Of a DNA stretch of 64,000 nt, positions 1 to 11,988 are shown piece after piece (the stretch's first letter is position 1; the number at the start of each line of letters is the position of its first letter). The DNA is taken from positions 248,001 to 312,000 of the forward strand of contig CANTFK010000899.1 in the NCBI GenBank assembly GCA_947646735.1, in the 5' to 3' direction. The stretch is from Peronospora farinosa. Lineage: Eukaryota > Oomycota > Peronosporomycetes > Peronosporales > Peronosporaceae. The notes beneath the pieces are model-generated. The model worked only from the letters and a program-made list of their open reading frames with translations, was not told the DNA's origin and did not search any database. The position numbers and the translations under genes are program-made.

Positions 1-480
1 AACACATGACGCCAAAAACCTGACGTAAAACGCGGATACCGATCCAATACTATGGATACAGGAATCCCGTGTAATCGGTACACATGATCCAGAAACAAGA
101 GGGCAGCCTCTTTTCCTGAGATCTTGGTGCTACATGGTTCCAAAAGCACCATCTTGCTCAGTCTGTCAACAAATACGACGATCCCCGTCCTTTCTTTATG
201 GTCAGGCGGTAAGATAAACATAAAGTCCAAACTGACCGACTTCCAAAATTCAGTAGGAATCGTCAGTGGCTTCAGTGGCGCACTGCTAGAAGGTGCAGGC
301 TTTATGCGCTGACACTCTTCGCAAGAGCGAATATAGTTGGCCACCCACCGATATAGGTGGGGCCACCAAAATTCCTCTGACACTCGTAAGAATGTTTTTT
401 CACGGCCCAGATGCCCACTAGATGGCGCATCATGGCACTCGTGAAGTATCATCAGCTTGAGATCTGTGTCATGAAGGACA
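1..480 (-). pseudogene. Integrase remnant, cut by window edge (element 1)
   Basis: The minus strand from about 450 to 300 encodes an HHCC-type integrase zinc finger (SGHLGREKTF, later CEECQRIKP). From about 300 downward it continues into the integrase core with the DFMF...PPDHKERTGIVVFVDRLSKM pattern that holds the first two catalytic aspartates. The core runs toward position 1 with at least one stop (near 50). The C-terminal part is outside the window. Confidence 0.75.
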
Positions 481-559
481 TAGATTCTCAAGGGATCACA
501 GGGTGACAGTTGATGCCATAACAGGCAATCACTGTAACTAAAGCGATTTAACTTCGCTT

Positions 560-2164
560 TGAGGTGCGACGGAAGGGTAACCTTTCGTTCACCAAAATGA
601 TCCAACAGCAGGCGACAATGTTCGTCCTGACTGTAACACTCCTTTATGTCGGAGGCCATTGAGATCGTCACATGGTAGGCCTTCATGGATGCCAGTGTTG
701 ACGACTCAACTTGTGCTTTCGCACGAGACACACTTTCCTGGTGTCTTGACTCGAAGTCTGGTCTGCGCGATAACGCGTCAGCCAAGACATTCGACTTACC
801 CGGCTTATATTCAACTTTGAAATTAAATTCAGAGAAGAATGTTAGTCATCTCGCCATCCTAGGCGAGAGGTGCGGTTAATTTATAGCGGTCCGCAGTGAT
901 GCGTGATCCGTATAAACCACAAAAGGTTCGTTGCCCAAGAGGTCCACACGAAACCTAACAAGAGCATACTTAATTGAAAGTAGCTCCTTGTAACTCACAG
1001 GGTAATTCAGCTCTGCGGCTTTCAAAAGCCGAGACTGATACAAATGACACGGTCAATGTCGGTGTCATCCTTCTGCATGAGCGCGCTGCCGATTGCAAAA
1101 TCGCTTGCACATCAGACGACGCTAAAGGTTTAACGGTCTGGCAATTCCAAGACCGGTGCCTCTACAAGATATTGCTTCACTGACGTGAACGCATCTACTA
1201 CATCTACTTCTCCTTTGACCAAGTCCATTCTGTATCCTTTTTTTAAAAGGTCAGACAATGGCTTGGTCTGCTCCGCATAATTCTTGCTGTACTTATGCAA
1301 GTAATTAGCTAGCCCAAGGAATTGGCGCAGATCCTTCACATGACGTGGGACTGGCCATTCCTTTACAGCCTTTACCTTTTCTGGGTCTTCTCGTACACCG
1401 TGTGCACCTACGATGAAGCCCGATACAGGTATCTCGGGGACCCCTATTACGCACTTTTGCAAGTTTACTTATAATTGGGCGTCACCCAGAGTCTGCAACA
1501 TATCGTTTAAATGACGCTTGTGCGACTCTATCGCGCTCAGACCGTCTTCCGCCCTACTATGCACGAATACATCGTCAAAGTAATGGGGTGCGTAGGCACG
1601 GTGCTGACGCATCACGTGAGCCACCACTCGGTTGAATGTTGCCGGAGCATTTTTCAAACCTTGTGGCATCACAAGCCACTCCCACAGCATACCGCTTGGG
1701 GTGCTTACTGCCGTTTTGGCTACATCGGTATCTCTCATGAGAACCTGATAGTAGCCATCCTTCAGATCCAACGCGGAAAAGATAGTTGAATTTCCCATGG
1801 AATTCAACAAAACATCTTTCCGCGGGATCGGCGTTTGAGCTGGAATGGTGGTCGTATTCGGCTTGTTATAAGCACGAACCACGCGCCATTCACCTGTTGC
1901 TTTACGCAAACAGAAGGTCTGACTGCAGTGAGGCGACTTGCTCTCACGTACACGTCCCGCCTTAGCTCGCTTGTCGAAGAACTCATCGATGTAATCGACT
2001 TGTTCCTTCGGCAACGGCCATTGCCTGGTCACACAATACTTGGTGCCAGGCTCCAGGTCAATCTCGTGCCTGATGCCCCTATCGGCCTGTAGGCGGCTCG
2101 GCACTTCTGCTGGAAACACATCACGGTGTTTCCAAAGAACATCATAGAACGGGCTTTCCTTCAA
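560..2164 (-). pseudogene. Reverse transcriptase and RNase H remnant (element 1)
   Basis: The frame at 2,164-1,469 shows the RT core: HEIDLEPGTKYCVTRQWPLP, then IPRKDVLLNSM, the FSALDLKDGYYQ strand, the MPQGLKNAPATFNR block and the catalytic YFDDVFVHS box. A stop near 1,466 separates it from the RT thumb/connection frame at 1,462-1,130 (RQFLGLANYLHKYS). RNase H remnants follow in broken frames down to about 560. The plus-strand frames in the same span are shadows. Confidence 0.85.
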
Positions 2165-2758
2165 GGCATCCTAGCCTTGAGCAGCAAACCGCTTCTTCTT
2201 GTCGGTCCCCAAGACGCTCTCGTACATTGTGGATGAAGATCAACAGTCCACCACGTTCTCTTCTGGAACTGGTGCGACTATCTCGTGGATCTTTCCTTAC
2301 TTTAGTTCGGACAGGAACAGATCTCACGTCATCTCCGAGAGATTTATTATCTCCTCGGCAGATGCCAAGACAAGTTGGAGCACCTCAACTGAGGATACCT
2401 CCGGCATTTTTTCTTCGACGGCCTCGAATAACTCGTTCGTAGATCCGTCCTCTTGGACCGAGACTGATCCAAGGGTCACTCGTTTCGACGTGCCCTTGAT
2501 CGTCTTAATACGTCTGGTGCTCGTTATTCGAGTCACCACGACCTTTAACCTGGAAGAAGGTGTCGTTGCTATCTCAGCTAACGCACTCCTTCCAACCGCA
2601 CCAGGCTCATGGCTCTGTGCCGGTTCTTGTAGCGCTTGACTTCCTGTCAGCCTACCATCAACTGCCACATGCTCTCGGCTCTGTGCAAGATCATTGGACG
2701 CATGACTATTTGTCATCGCCCCATTCACTACACCAGTCAATTCGAGCTGGATAGGAAT

Positions 2759-3349
2759 TTATGTCGTCTGACCTCCTGTCAGGACACTTCCAACTACACC
2801 ACTCCTTTCGAGCTGGGTAGTTCCTGGTGCCGATTGACATACCGTCATCGCACCCTCGACTGTGTTGGACACAGCATCAGTCACATAAGCCTCTCGCAAG
2901 AGCACATCCTTTCCGGTGTCTTGCGTAGAGCTAGCGACTGTGCGTGTACGCCAGTCTATCCATGGTTGGTGTTTAGCCAACCAAGGCATGCCTAGGATGA
3001 GGTCATACGGACTCTCCATACCTAGCACTGTGAACTTCTCTTTACAAGAGAAGTCACTATAGCTGAAGGCGAGTTCAACTTGAGCTCCCTCCGATTCAAC
3101 GAGAGCCTCTTCCGCTAAACGAACGATCGCCTCTTCTCGCTTGCCATCCTGGCAAAGCGACTCATAACTCGCCGGTCTCTTTTTCAGAGCCGCGAGTTTC
3201 ACAAAGTTTTGTGATGTACCCGAACCAACGAGAAGGGTCATCACTTGGCCATAGCCTTGTACTCGATCGCTATAGAACAAGAGGGTTGGGTTCCGACCTT
3301 TCGGTACCCCAGGGACTATGCTACCCTTTTGTTCGATAGCTCTGAACAC
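2759..3349 (-). pseudogene. Retroelement aspartic protease remnant (element 1)
   Basis: The minus-strand frame carries the two protease landmarks of oomycete gypsy elements: an active-site-like segment, LLVGSGTSQNFV, and the downstream DLILGMPWLAKHQPW block. In a working retropepsin the first segment has Asp-Ser/Thr-Gly; here the aspartate position reads Gly, so the enzyme should be dead even if translated. The following 2,324-2,740 frame is the poorly conserved linker to reverse transcriptase. Confidence 0.75.
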
Positions 3350-3390
3350 AGTAATAGCTTCAGAGTCCGCGACAGTAGGGCATCCCGCCC

Positions 3391-4457
3391 CTACTGCGCT
3401 CCCGCATTTCCCAACTTATCGGGGGTCGGATCTGAACTCGTGCGACGTGCACGGTTCTTCGAACGACCCTTCGGTTTTGGAGACTTCTTGCTGGCTGCCT
3501 TAGCACCAGCAGCAAGTTTGGCATTGCAGCGAGCCATAATATGGCCTCGCTTGCCGCACTTGTAGCAGATCACATTTGCATGGCCTAACTCCATAGAAGT
3601 GGCATCAGACTTCTCGGACGACGGCCTGTGATAGGCTGTCGCCGAGGCGCTGTTGTAGGATTTCTCCTCAACTAAGGCAATGTCAATTGCCTCTTCCATC
3701 GTCGCTGGCACCTTTCTATAAAGGGCCTGACGCGATGGGCCGTGCCTAAGTCTATTTATGAACGTGGCCACCTTGATACGTTCCGGTATCATTTCCCCAT
3801 TAATGGACGCCGACAGCGAACGCATTGCCTGCACAAATTCTTGCAGAGAGCGTTTCGCCTGTCGTGCTCCAAAGAAGCGCGTCATAAGCAACACTTCGTT
3901 GTTAGTCGGCTAATACATGGCGCGAATCTTTGTTTTAACGATCGCCCATGATGGAAATGCATCAGCATTAGCCATCAGCGCAGAGTATGCCCACTGTGAC
4001 GCGTTGCCACGCAAGTTGTACATGGCATACGACACCATTCTGGTGTCATCTTCGATGAGCTGCGCCACTTCACATTGCTCAACTGCTAATAGCCAGTGAG
4101 CAATCGTGTGAGGGCTAGTCCCATCGAACTTCGGAGGGTCCATCCGAATGTCCCTGGCTGATTAGACCGGGCAAAGAGCGCTTTAACAGTTCTATTTAGC
4201 GCCTCTTTTCGAGCTTGCTGGCGCAAAAGATGAATCTGAGTCTTTTTCCTGGAATCAGCCGTTGCTTGGCTGTTTGCCTCGGACGCATTTCTATGCTGTC
4301 CGAGCACAAACTCCTCGAATTGCTCCAACTGAGCAACATGTTGCTCAGGAGGATAATTTAAGAGATTGGCAAGGGATTGTTCACCAATTCCCTGCACCAA
4401 GTGCTCTGCCAATTCCCTATGATGTTTGGAGAGGTGAGGAAACCCACCCCAACCCAT
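3391..4457 (-). pseudogene. gag remnant with CCHC zinc knuckle (element 1)
   Basis: Three overlapping minus-strand frames (4,457-4,086, 4,143-3,910, 3,894-3,391) together read like a Ty3/gypsy capsid-nucleocapsid protein. The middle block has the retrotransposon Gag pattern (DPPKFDGTSP, then a tryptophan-containing helix). The last block ends in a nucleocapsid zinc knuckle, CYKCGKRGHIMARC (C-x2-C-x4-H-x4-C), and a basic tail. At least two frame changes break the gene. The ATG at 4,457 lies about 97 bases inside the LTR edge, which is a reasonable leader length. The assignment to Gag is firm; the exact start is not. Confidence 0.8.
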
Positions 4458-4553
4458 ATTGAGAGACTTCCGTATCTACCCGCACGAATAGAGAGACGGG
4501 TCGTGGGGAAAATTACTAGCGCTATTAATTGTAGATGGGCACTTCAAAAGAGC

Positions 4554-5116
4554 TGTCACGTACTACGAGCACACACCTTCGAGCAGCGTGAGGAAGCGGT
4601 TATACCGTCTTACCTCCGCGTGCGGTGGTGGGGGTGTTGTTTGGCGCTAAAGCGCAGTACCAACTGCTACCGGTCGCTTTAAGCGACCCGCGCAACGAAC
4701 TTCTATGACAAGAGCTCCACTAACGACACGCAGAAGCTTATTTTGCTTCTCGTGCGCAGTGAGTGTGATGTAGCAACTTCATGACTGACTTCTATTTAAT
4801 CGGAATAATCAAATAAAAATCTAACTACTGATTGGTTTAAATGTAAAGATCGGATACCCGTTTCTTTAGAGGCGTATCCCTACGTGCGAGCTTAAATAAA
4901 TTTAAGTTTGCCGATGACGTCCGTCTGAAGCGTTACCATGACGCCTAGTCCCACCTGGGCGTCATCCTCGTTGAATGTGAATCCATCCATGGATATCACG
5001 TTTACGAGGGTGGGTCACATTCATGTGCCACACCCAAGTGGGAGGTCTAAGGTGCCATGTACCATTTTAGACCTATCATATACTTAACGGACTCGTGTAA
5101 CTATTGGTCCGTTACA
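4554..5116 (-). repeat. Probable 5' LTR of element 1, also the head of array unit 1
   Basis: On the minus strand this 563-base block starts TGTAACGG and ends CGTGACA, giving imperfect seven-base terminal inverted repeats with the TG...CA ends of LTRs. It lies between the gag start (4,457) and the array, where the 5' LTR of element 1 should be. It is rich in hairpins (for example GGTCGCTT/AAGCGACC near 4,670 and ATGACGCC/GGCGTCAT near 4,940). The same block recurs at 7,430-7,994, 13,203-13,767, 16,081-16,645 and 18,959-19,523, and in corrupted form from 10,308. I found no clean target-site duplication. Confidence 0.65.
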
Positions 5117-6240
5117 CGGAAACTACAACAAATATTGAGTTTAATGTCTTCAAAAATGTATAAACTGGACTTTTTCTGTCACTTCCATAGAGTAATAAAG
5201 TGTTGTTTATACATGTGTCACCGATCGTTTGTTTAATGTTTGTGTTTTGGCTTTGTAAGCGACGGAGAGGATGATTTGTACCAAGAGCTCTCCAGTAAAG
5301 AATAGGTATCGACCGCCCTGTGTTGAAGGGTGAGTGCTTGCGAGCTCCTTTACTGCTCAAACATGTCGTCAAATGAAAAGCCCATCCTATGGACGCTTCA
5401 GATTCTTAATCTGCGGCTGACAGTAAGCCGGCTGTCTGGCGTCATGCCCGTGCACATCTTCGGGATTTAACTGGATCCTAACACATTATTACATTCATCT
5501 GTATGTCAACTAAACGCGCTTCGCCGATTGGGCACGGTCCAAAACTCCATTTGTGACACGGTCATCACGATTAACAAATATTCCAGTCATGATAAGCTGT
5601 ATTTCGTAAATTTGCAGCGGATGCTCGCTAAAGTACCCGACCTGGCGCTTTATGATTAGTTCGTCGCAGGCGGTGTTCGTCCCACTTGATTACGCCCACG
5701 CCAGTTCAAGGGGAATTGATGTCGCGGGCGCGCACCGGCTACTTTCATTCCATCGCTTTGCATGAGGGAGCTGTATGATCCTACTGACGAGCCACTTTGC
5801 GAAATTTCCTTTGTTAAAAATATAATCTTTCTGTGTGCATCATCGGCTTTGACATTACAATCGCGTCAAGCCTTCCTCGCTTCGGCCGCTTTCGAGGTTT
5901 CGGATACCCTCATGTATAGTGATGATAGCGATAGATCATCGGCTGTCCTATCCTTGGCCTAGCCACGATCTTTTGTAAACTCTCTTTCTGCATCTCTGCG
6001 CACGTCTCTGCATTGATTTATTGCAAACGCAAGCGCCCCTTTCCCAACTACCTTCTTCGGTTGTGAGGTCTTTCTAACTTGCTGTTATTTCTTCGCACAT
6101 AGACCCGGCGTTTATCTTGGGATCGGTATCCACACATTCCTCTCAACTATTTCTCCGGTCCGTAAACCAGTGCTCATTTCCCTTTTCATCCATAAGTGCT
6201 TAAGGTCTACCGACTATTTCTACCGACTATCAACAGAGTG

Positions 6241-6985
6241 ATGCGTCTCCAATGCACCAAATTGCTTGTTGCAGCTATCGTCCTTGCCGGCACTGACGTC
6301 TTGGCCGCTACTAATGTGAAGCCGATACAGGCAGGCGACGCATCTACATAAAGACTTTTAAGATCGAAGACATCAGTGGACGTCGATGGTGAAGAGAGGG
6401 AGATGCCTTTGACTTTCCTTGACACTCTCATGTCGATAATAAAAAATCCAATCGAATACATAAAGCTGAAGAAGACTTTAAGAACATGACCAAGCCGTAA
6501 GACTTTGGATGAACCCTCATTTAACGAGGTATATAGGTGGTGAGGAAATGTGGCCGAGTACAATAAACGATGCTTAAAAAAATCACCGGCTATAATACCT
6601 ATCCGTTTTTTAATAATACTTTTTAATGACGAAGAGATCATGAAAAAATTGATATCGAAAAAAGCTCTAAAAATCTCGATATACACATGCTTAAGGAAAT
6701 GAAGAAACAAGATAAACGCATTGATTATGTCAAGATGCTCGAGAAAGCGGTAGTAGAAAAGAGAATAGCAGAGATCGAAGCTAAGAAAGTTAATGTCGAT
6801 GAAGAGTTAGCGAAGGTCTAAAAAAATCGTTGGGTTACGCTGTACAAATAGAGGTTACAGACACTATTGAAAGGGTCAAGAAGAAACATTTAATATTGTC
6901 AGCAATAAGGAAAAAGAAAAAGAGCAAATTTAAGAAGCATTTAGAGAAATTAGTTATCCCCACAAACATAAAACCTGTCGATCAG
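6241..6985 (+). pseudogene. RxLR/dEER-type effector pseudogene, array copy 1
   Basis: The ATG opens a 36-codon frame with a secretion signal (basic start, hydrophobic LLVAAIVLAG, cleavage-like DVLA), then a TAA stop at codon 37 (6,349-6,351). Immediately after the stop the same frame continues with RLLRS and, 12 residues later, DGEER, the RxLR-dEER host-translocation signature of oomycete effectors. It stays open to a TGA at 6,487. A charged, lysine/glutamate-rich C-terminal region follows in other frames (for example 6,687-6,821). A TCATTTCCC initiator-like site lies at 6,174-6,182, 67 bases before the ATG. As written it can only secrete a short peptide. The effector class is recognised from motifs; the exact effector is not. 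Confidence 0.8.
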
Positions 6986-7429
6986 CAATATTTTTGGCAT
7001 ATCGACTGTTTGGAGGTGTCACATGTTCTTACTGTCTTAACTCTTAAGTCGCTGTGTACAGTTAGAATTCAGTAGTGTCCTAGAGTCTTTGTGCAAAGCT
7101 GGTGGTACGATTGATTGACACGGTAGTGTTGGCTTTCGCCACGATGAGCTTTCGATGCAACGACTATTGGTTTTGAAGGTGTCTGTTGTACCTCCTTCAG
7201 AAGGATTTACACAGGGAAAAGTTTACATATGCATTACGTGACAAATTTTCACAGACCTGATCAATTGCGCAACTTTGCAGTAAATCGCAAAATGAGGGCA
7301 GCACAATAAGAATTGACAGGGTAAAAAACATGCTGCTATAAATAGTACCTGTCGAGCCGAAATAGTACATTTCAGCGCTAGGAGCGATACTAATTCAGAT
7401 GCAATGTAGACGAACAATTCGAAAGAGGC

Positions 7430-10307
7430 TGCCACGTACTACGCAAGCACACACCTTCGAGCAGCGTGAGGAAGCGGTTATACCGTCTTACCTCCGCGTG
7501 CGGTGGTGGGGGTGTTGTTTGGCGCTAAAGCGCAGTACCAACTGCTACCGGTCGCTTTAAGCGACCCGTGCAACGAACTTCTATGACAAGAGCTCCACTA
7601 ACGACACGCAGAAGCTTATTTTGCTTCTCGTGCGCAGTGAGTGTGATGTAGCAACTTCATGACTGACTTCTATTTAATCGGAATAATCAAATAAAAATCT
7701 AACTACTGATTGGTTTAAATGTAAAGATCGGATACGCGTTTCTTTAGAGGCGTATCCCTACGTGCGAGCTTAAATAAATTTAAGTTTGCCGATGACGTCC
7801 GTCTGAAGCGTTACCATGACGCCTAGTCCCACCTGGGCGTCATCTTCGTTGAATGTGAATCCATCCATGGATATCACGTTTACGAGGGTGGGTCACATTC
7901 ATGTGCCACACCCAAGTGGGAGGTCTAAGGTGCCATGTACCATTTTAGACCTATCATATACTTAACGGACTCGTGTAACTATTGGTCCGTTACACGGAAA
8001 CTACAACAAATATTGAGTTTAATGTCTTCAAAAATGTATAAACTGGACTTTTTCTGTCACTTCCATAGAGTAATAAAGTGTTGTTTATACATGTGTCACC
8101 GATCGTTTGTTTAATGTTTGTGTTTTGGCTTTGTAAGCGACGGAGAGGATAATTTGTACCAAGAGCTCTCCAGTAAAGAATAGGTATCGACCGCCCTGTG
8201 TTGAAGGGTGAGTGCTTGCGAGCTCCTTTACTGCTCAAACATGTCGTCAAATGAAAAGCCCATCCTATGGACGCTTCAGATTCTTAATCTGCGGCTGACA
8301 GTAAGCCGGCTGTCTGGCGTCATGCCCGTGCACATCTTCGGGATTTAACTGGATCCTAACACATTATTACATTCATCTGTATGTCAACTAAACGCGCTTC
8401 GCCGATTGGGCACGGTCCAAAACTCCATTTGTGACACGGTCATCACGATTAACAAATATTCCAGTCATGATAAGCTGTATTTCGTAAATTTGCAGCGGAT
8501 GCTCGCTAAAGTACCCGACCTGGCGCTTTATGATTAGTTCGTCGCAGGCGGTGTTCGTCCCACTTGATTACGCCCACGCCAGTTCAAGGGGAATTGATGT
8601 CGCGGGCGCGCACCGGCTACTTTCATTCCATCGCTTTGCATGAGGGAGCTGTATGAACCTACTGACGAGCCACTTCGCGAAATTTCCTTTGTTAAAAATA
8701 TAATCTTTCTGTGTGCATCATCGGCTTTGACATTACAATCGCGTCAAGCCTTCCTCGCTTCGGCCGCTTTCGAGGTTTCGGATACCCTCATGTATAGTGA
8801 TGATAGCGATAGATCATCGGCTGTCCTATCCTTGGCCTAGCCACGATCTTTTGTAAACTCTCTTTCTGCATCTCTGCGCACGTCTCTGCATTGATTTATT
8901 GCACACGCAAGCGCCCCTTTCCCAACTACCTTCTTCGGTTGTGAGGTCTTTCTAACTTGCTGTTATTTCTTCGCACATAGACCCGGCGTTTATCTTGGGA
9001 TCGGTATCCACACATTCCTCTCAACTATTTCTCCGGTCCGTAAACCAGTGCTCATTTCCCTTTTCATCCATAAGTGCTTAAGGTCTACCGACTATCTCTA
9101 CCGACTATCAACAGAGTGATGCGTCTCCAATGCACCAAATTGCTTGTTGCAGCTATCGTCCTTGCCGGCACTGACGTCTTGGCCGCTACTAATGTGAAGC
9201 CGATACAGGCAGGCGACGCATCTACATAAAGACTTTTAAGATCGAAGACATCAGTGGACGTCGATGGTGAAGAGAGGGAGATGCCTTTGACTTTCCTTGA
9301 CACTCTCATGTCGATAATAAAAAATCCAATCGAATACATAAAGCTGAAGAAGACTTTAAGAACATGACCAAGCCGTAAGACTTTGGATGAACCCTCATTT
9401 AACGAGGTATATAGGTGGTGAGGAAATGTGGCCGAGTACAATAAACGATGCTTCAAAAAAGCACCGGCTATAATACCTATCCGTTTTTTAATAATACTTT
9501 TTAATGACGAAGAGATCATGAAAAAATTGATATCGAAAAAAGCTCTAAAAATCTCGATATACACATGCTTAAGGAAATGAAGAAACAAGATAAACGCATT
9601 GATTATGTCAAGATGCTCGAGAAAGCGGTAGTAGAAAAGAGAATAGCAGAGATCGAAGCTAAGAAAGTTAATGTCGATGAAGAGTTAGCGAAGGTCTAAA
9701 AAAATCGTTGGGTTACGCTGTACAAATAGAGGTTACAGACACTATTGAAAGGGTCAAGAAGAAACGTTTAATATTGTCAGCAATAAGGAAAAAGAAAAAG
9801 AGCAAATTTAAGAAGCATTTAGAGAAATTAGTTATCCCCACAAACATAAAACCTGTCGATCAGCAATATTTTTGGCATATCGACTGTTTGGAGGTGTCAC
9901 ATGTTCTTACTGTCTTAACTCTTAAGTCGCTGTGTACAGTTAGAATTCAGTAGTGTACTAGAGTCTTTGTGCAAAGCTGGTGGTACGATTGATTGACACG
10001 GTAGTGTTGGCTTTCGCCACGATGAGCTTTCGATGCAACGACTATTGGTTTTGAAGGTGTCTGTTGTACCTCCTTCAGAAGGATTTACACAGGGAAAAGT
10101 TTACATATGCATTACGTGACAAATTTTCACAGACCTGATCAATTGCGCAACTTTGCAGTAAATCGCAAAATGAGGGCAGCACAATAAGAATTGACAGGGT
10201 AAAAAACATGCTGCTATAAATAGTACCTGTCGAGCCGAAATAGTACATTTCAGCGCTAGGAGCGATACTAATTCAGATGCAATGTAGACGAACAATTCGA
10301 AAGAGGC
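7430..10307. repeat. Array unit 2
   Basis: A complete 2,878-base unit with its LTR at 7,430-7,994. It shares the GCGT variant near 7,736 with later units but keeps the unit-1-like sequence near 8,222, so it is intermediate between unit 1 and units 3-6. Confidence 0.9.
9119..9863 (+). pseudogene. RxLR/dEER-type effector pseudogene, array copy 2
   Basis: Same layout as copy 1: signal-peptide frame from the ATG, TAA at codon 37, then RLLR and EER encoded after the stop. The initiator-like TCATTTCCC is conserved 67 bases upstream. Confidence 0.8.
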
Positions 10308-10417
10308 TGCCACGTACTACGCAAGCACACACCTTCGAGCAGCGTGAGGAAGCGGTTATACCGTCTTACCTCCGCGTGCGGTGGTGGGGGTGTTGTTTGG
10401 CGCTAAAGCGCAGTACC

Positions 10418-10945
10418 CACTGCCCCCGGGCGCTTTAAGCGCCCCCCCCCAACAACCTCTAAAAAAAAACCCCCCCCAACCCCCACAAAAAGTTTTTTTT
10501 TTTCTTGGGGGGGGGGGTGGTTGTTGTTTACCCCTTTCCTCCTCTTTTTTTTTATATTAAAAAAAAAAAAAAAAAAACCTATTTTTTTTTTTTTTTTATA
10601 AAAAAGGCGGGTCTGTTTTTTTGGGGGGGCCCCCCCCTTGCGATAAAAAAAAATTTTATTTTGTGGGGGGCGGCCGCCGTGGGGCGGTCCCCCCCCCCCC
10701 CCCCCCCCCCCGCGCCCCCCCCTTTTTGGGTGGATCCCCCCCCATGATATAAGATTTGGGGGGGGGGGGGTCGGTCCCCCCCCCCCCCCCGAGGGGGGGG
10801 GGGGGGGGGGCCCATTTTTTTTTTTTTATAAAATATAAAAAACGAAAGAGTGGTTTGTTTTTTTGTTAAAAAAAAAAAAAAAAAAAAAATTAATTTTATA
10901 AAAAAAAAAAAAAAAAAATATTTTCTTTTTTTTTTTTTTTTAAAA
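10418..10945. other. Homopolymer-rich corrupted block, probable consensus artefact
   Basis: About 530 bases consist mainly of runs of G, C, A and T. At its left edge the block still follows the normal unit sequence in outline: the unit's order of A-, C-, T- and G-rich stretches is kept, but individual bases are flattened into runs. Its length is only eight bases shorter than the segment it replaces, and perfect unit sequence resumes at about 10,946. This fits a failed long-read consensus better than real DNA. The proline/glycine-rich frames predicted across it are not genes. Confidence 0.85.
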
Positions 10946-11988
10946 AAGTGTTGTTTATACATGTGTCACCGATCGTTTGTTTAATGTTTGTGTTTTGGCT
11001 TTGTAAGCGACGGAGAGGATAATTTGTACCAAGAGCTCTCCAGTAAAGAATAGGTATCGACCGCCCTGTGTTGAAGGGTGAGTGCTTGCAAACTCCTTTA
11101 CTGCTCAAACATGTCGTCAAATGAAAAGCCCATCCTATGGACGCTTCAGATTCTTAATCTGCGGCTGACAGTAAGCCGGCTGTCTGGCGTCATGCCCGTG
11201 CACATCTTCGGGATTTAACTGGATCCTAACACATTATTACATTCATCTGTATGTCAACTAAGCGCGCTTCGCCGATTGGGCACGGTCCAAAACTCCATTT
11301 GTGACACGGTCATCACGATTAACAAATATTCCAGTCATGATAAGCTGTATTTCGTAAATTTGCAGCGGATGCTCGCTAAAGTACCCGACCTGGCGCTTTA
11401 TGATTAGTTCGTCGCAGGCGGTGTTCGTCCCACTTGATTACGCCCACGCCAGTTCAAGGGGAATTGATGTCGCGGGCGCGCACCGGCTACTTTCATTCCA
11501 TCGCTTTGCATGAGGGAGCTGTATGAACCTACTGACGAGCCACTTCGCGAAATTTCCTTTGTTAAAAATATAATCTTTCTGTGTGCATCATCGGCTTTGA
11601 CATTACAATCGCGTCAAGCCTTCCTCGCTTCGGCCGCTTTCGAGGTTTCGGATACCCTCATGTATAGTGATGATAGCGATAGATCATCGGCTGTCCTATC
11701 CTTGGCCTAGCCACGATCTTTTGTAAACTCTCTTTCTGCATCTCTGCGCACGTCTCTGCATTGATTTATTGCACACGCAAGCGCCCCTTTCCCAACTACC
11801 TTCTTCGGTTGTGAGGTCTTTCTAACTTGCTGTTATTTCTTCGCACATAGACCCGGCGTTTATCTTGGGATCGGTATCCACACATTCCTCTCAACTATTT
11901 CTCCGGTCCGTAAACCAGTGCTCATTTCCCTTTTCATCCATAAGTGCTTAAGGTCTACCGACTATCTCTACCGACTATCAACAGAGTG

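Larger units (their letters stand above)
1..5116 (-). mobile_element. Decayed Ty3/gypsy retrotransposon, minus strand, 3' end outside window
   Basis: Reading the minus strand from 5,116 downward gives a probable 5' LTR (4,554-5,116), gag (4,457-3,391), aspartic protease (3,349-2,759), reverse transcriptase (2,164-1,469), RNase H (about 1,462-560) and integrase (about 480-1). This is the Ty3/gypsy order. Frames shift or stop between almost every block, so the element cannot be autonomous. The 3' LTR should lie left of position 1. The LTR is shared with the tandem array that follows, so this element supplied or received the repeat that begins each array unit. Confidence 0.85.
4554..7429. repeat. 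Array unit 1
   Basis: This is the left edge of the array and its most divergent complete unit. It lacks two bases near 4,568 that the others have, and it carries private variants in the pseudogene region near 6,572-6,582. Its LTR doubles as the 5' LTR of the neighbouring gypsy element. Similarity to the other units stops within about ten bases of the LTR edge. Confidence 0.9.

Noticed and set aside
5112..5372. 86-codon minus-strand frame repeated in the units
   Set aside because: It begins just inside the LTR edge with no recognisable motif and no independent conservation. Most likely non-coding.
6207..6710. 167-codon minus-strand frame, repeated in the array units
   Set aside because: It is antisense to the effector pseudogene, shows no family features, and is repeated only because the units are nearly identical.
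10505..10962. Proline/glycine/lysine-rich frames of 80 and 127 codons
   Set aside because: They lie in the homopolymer block that looks like a consensus artefact.
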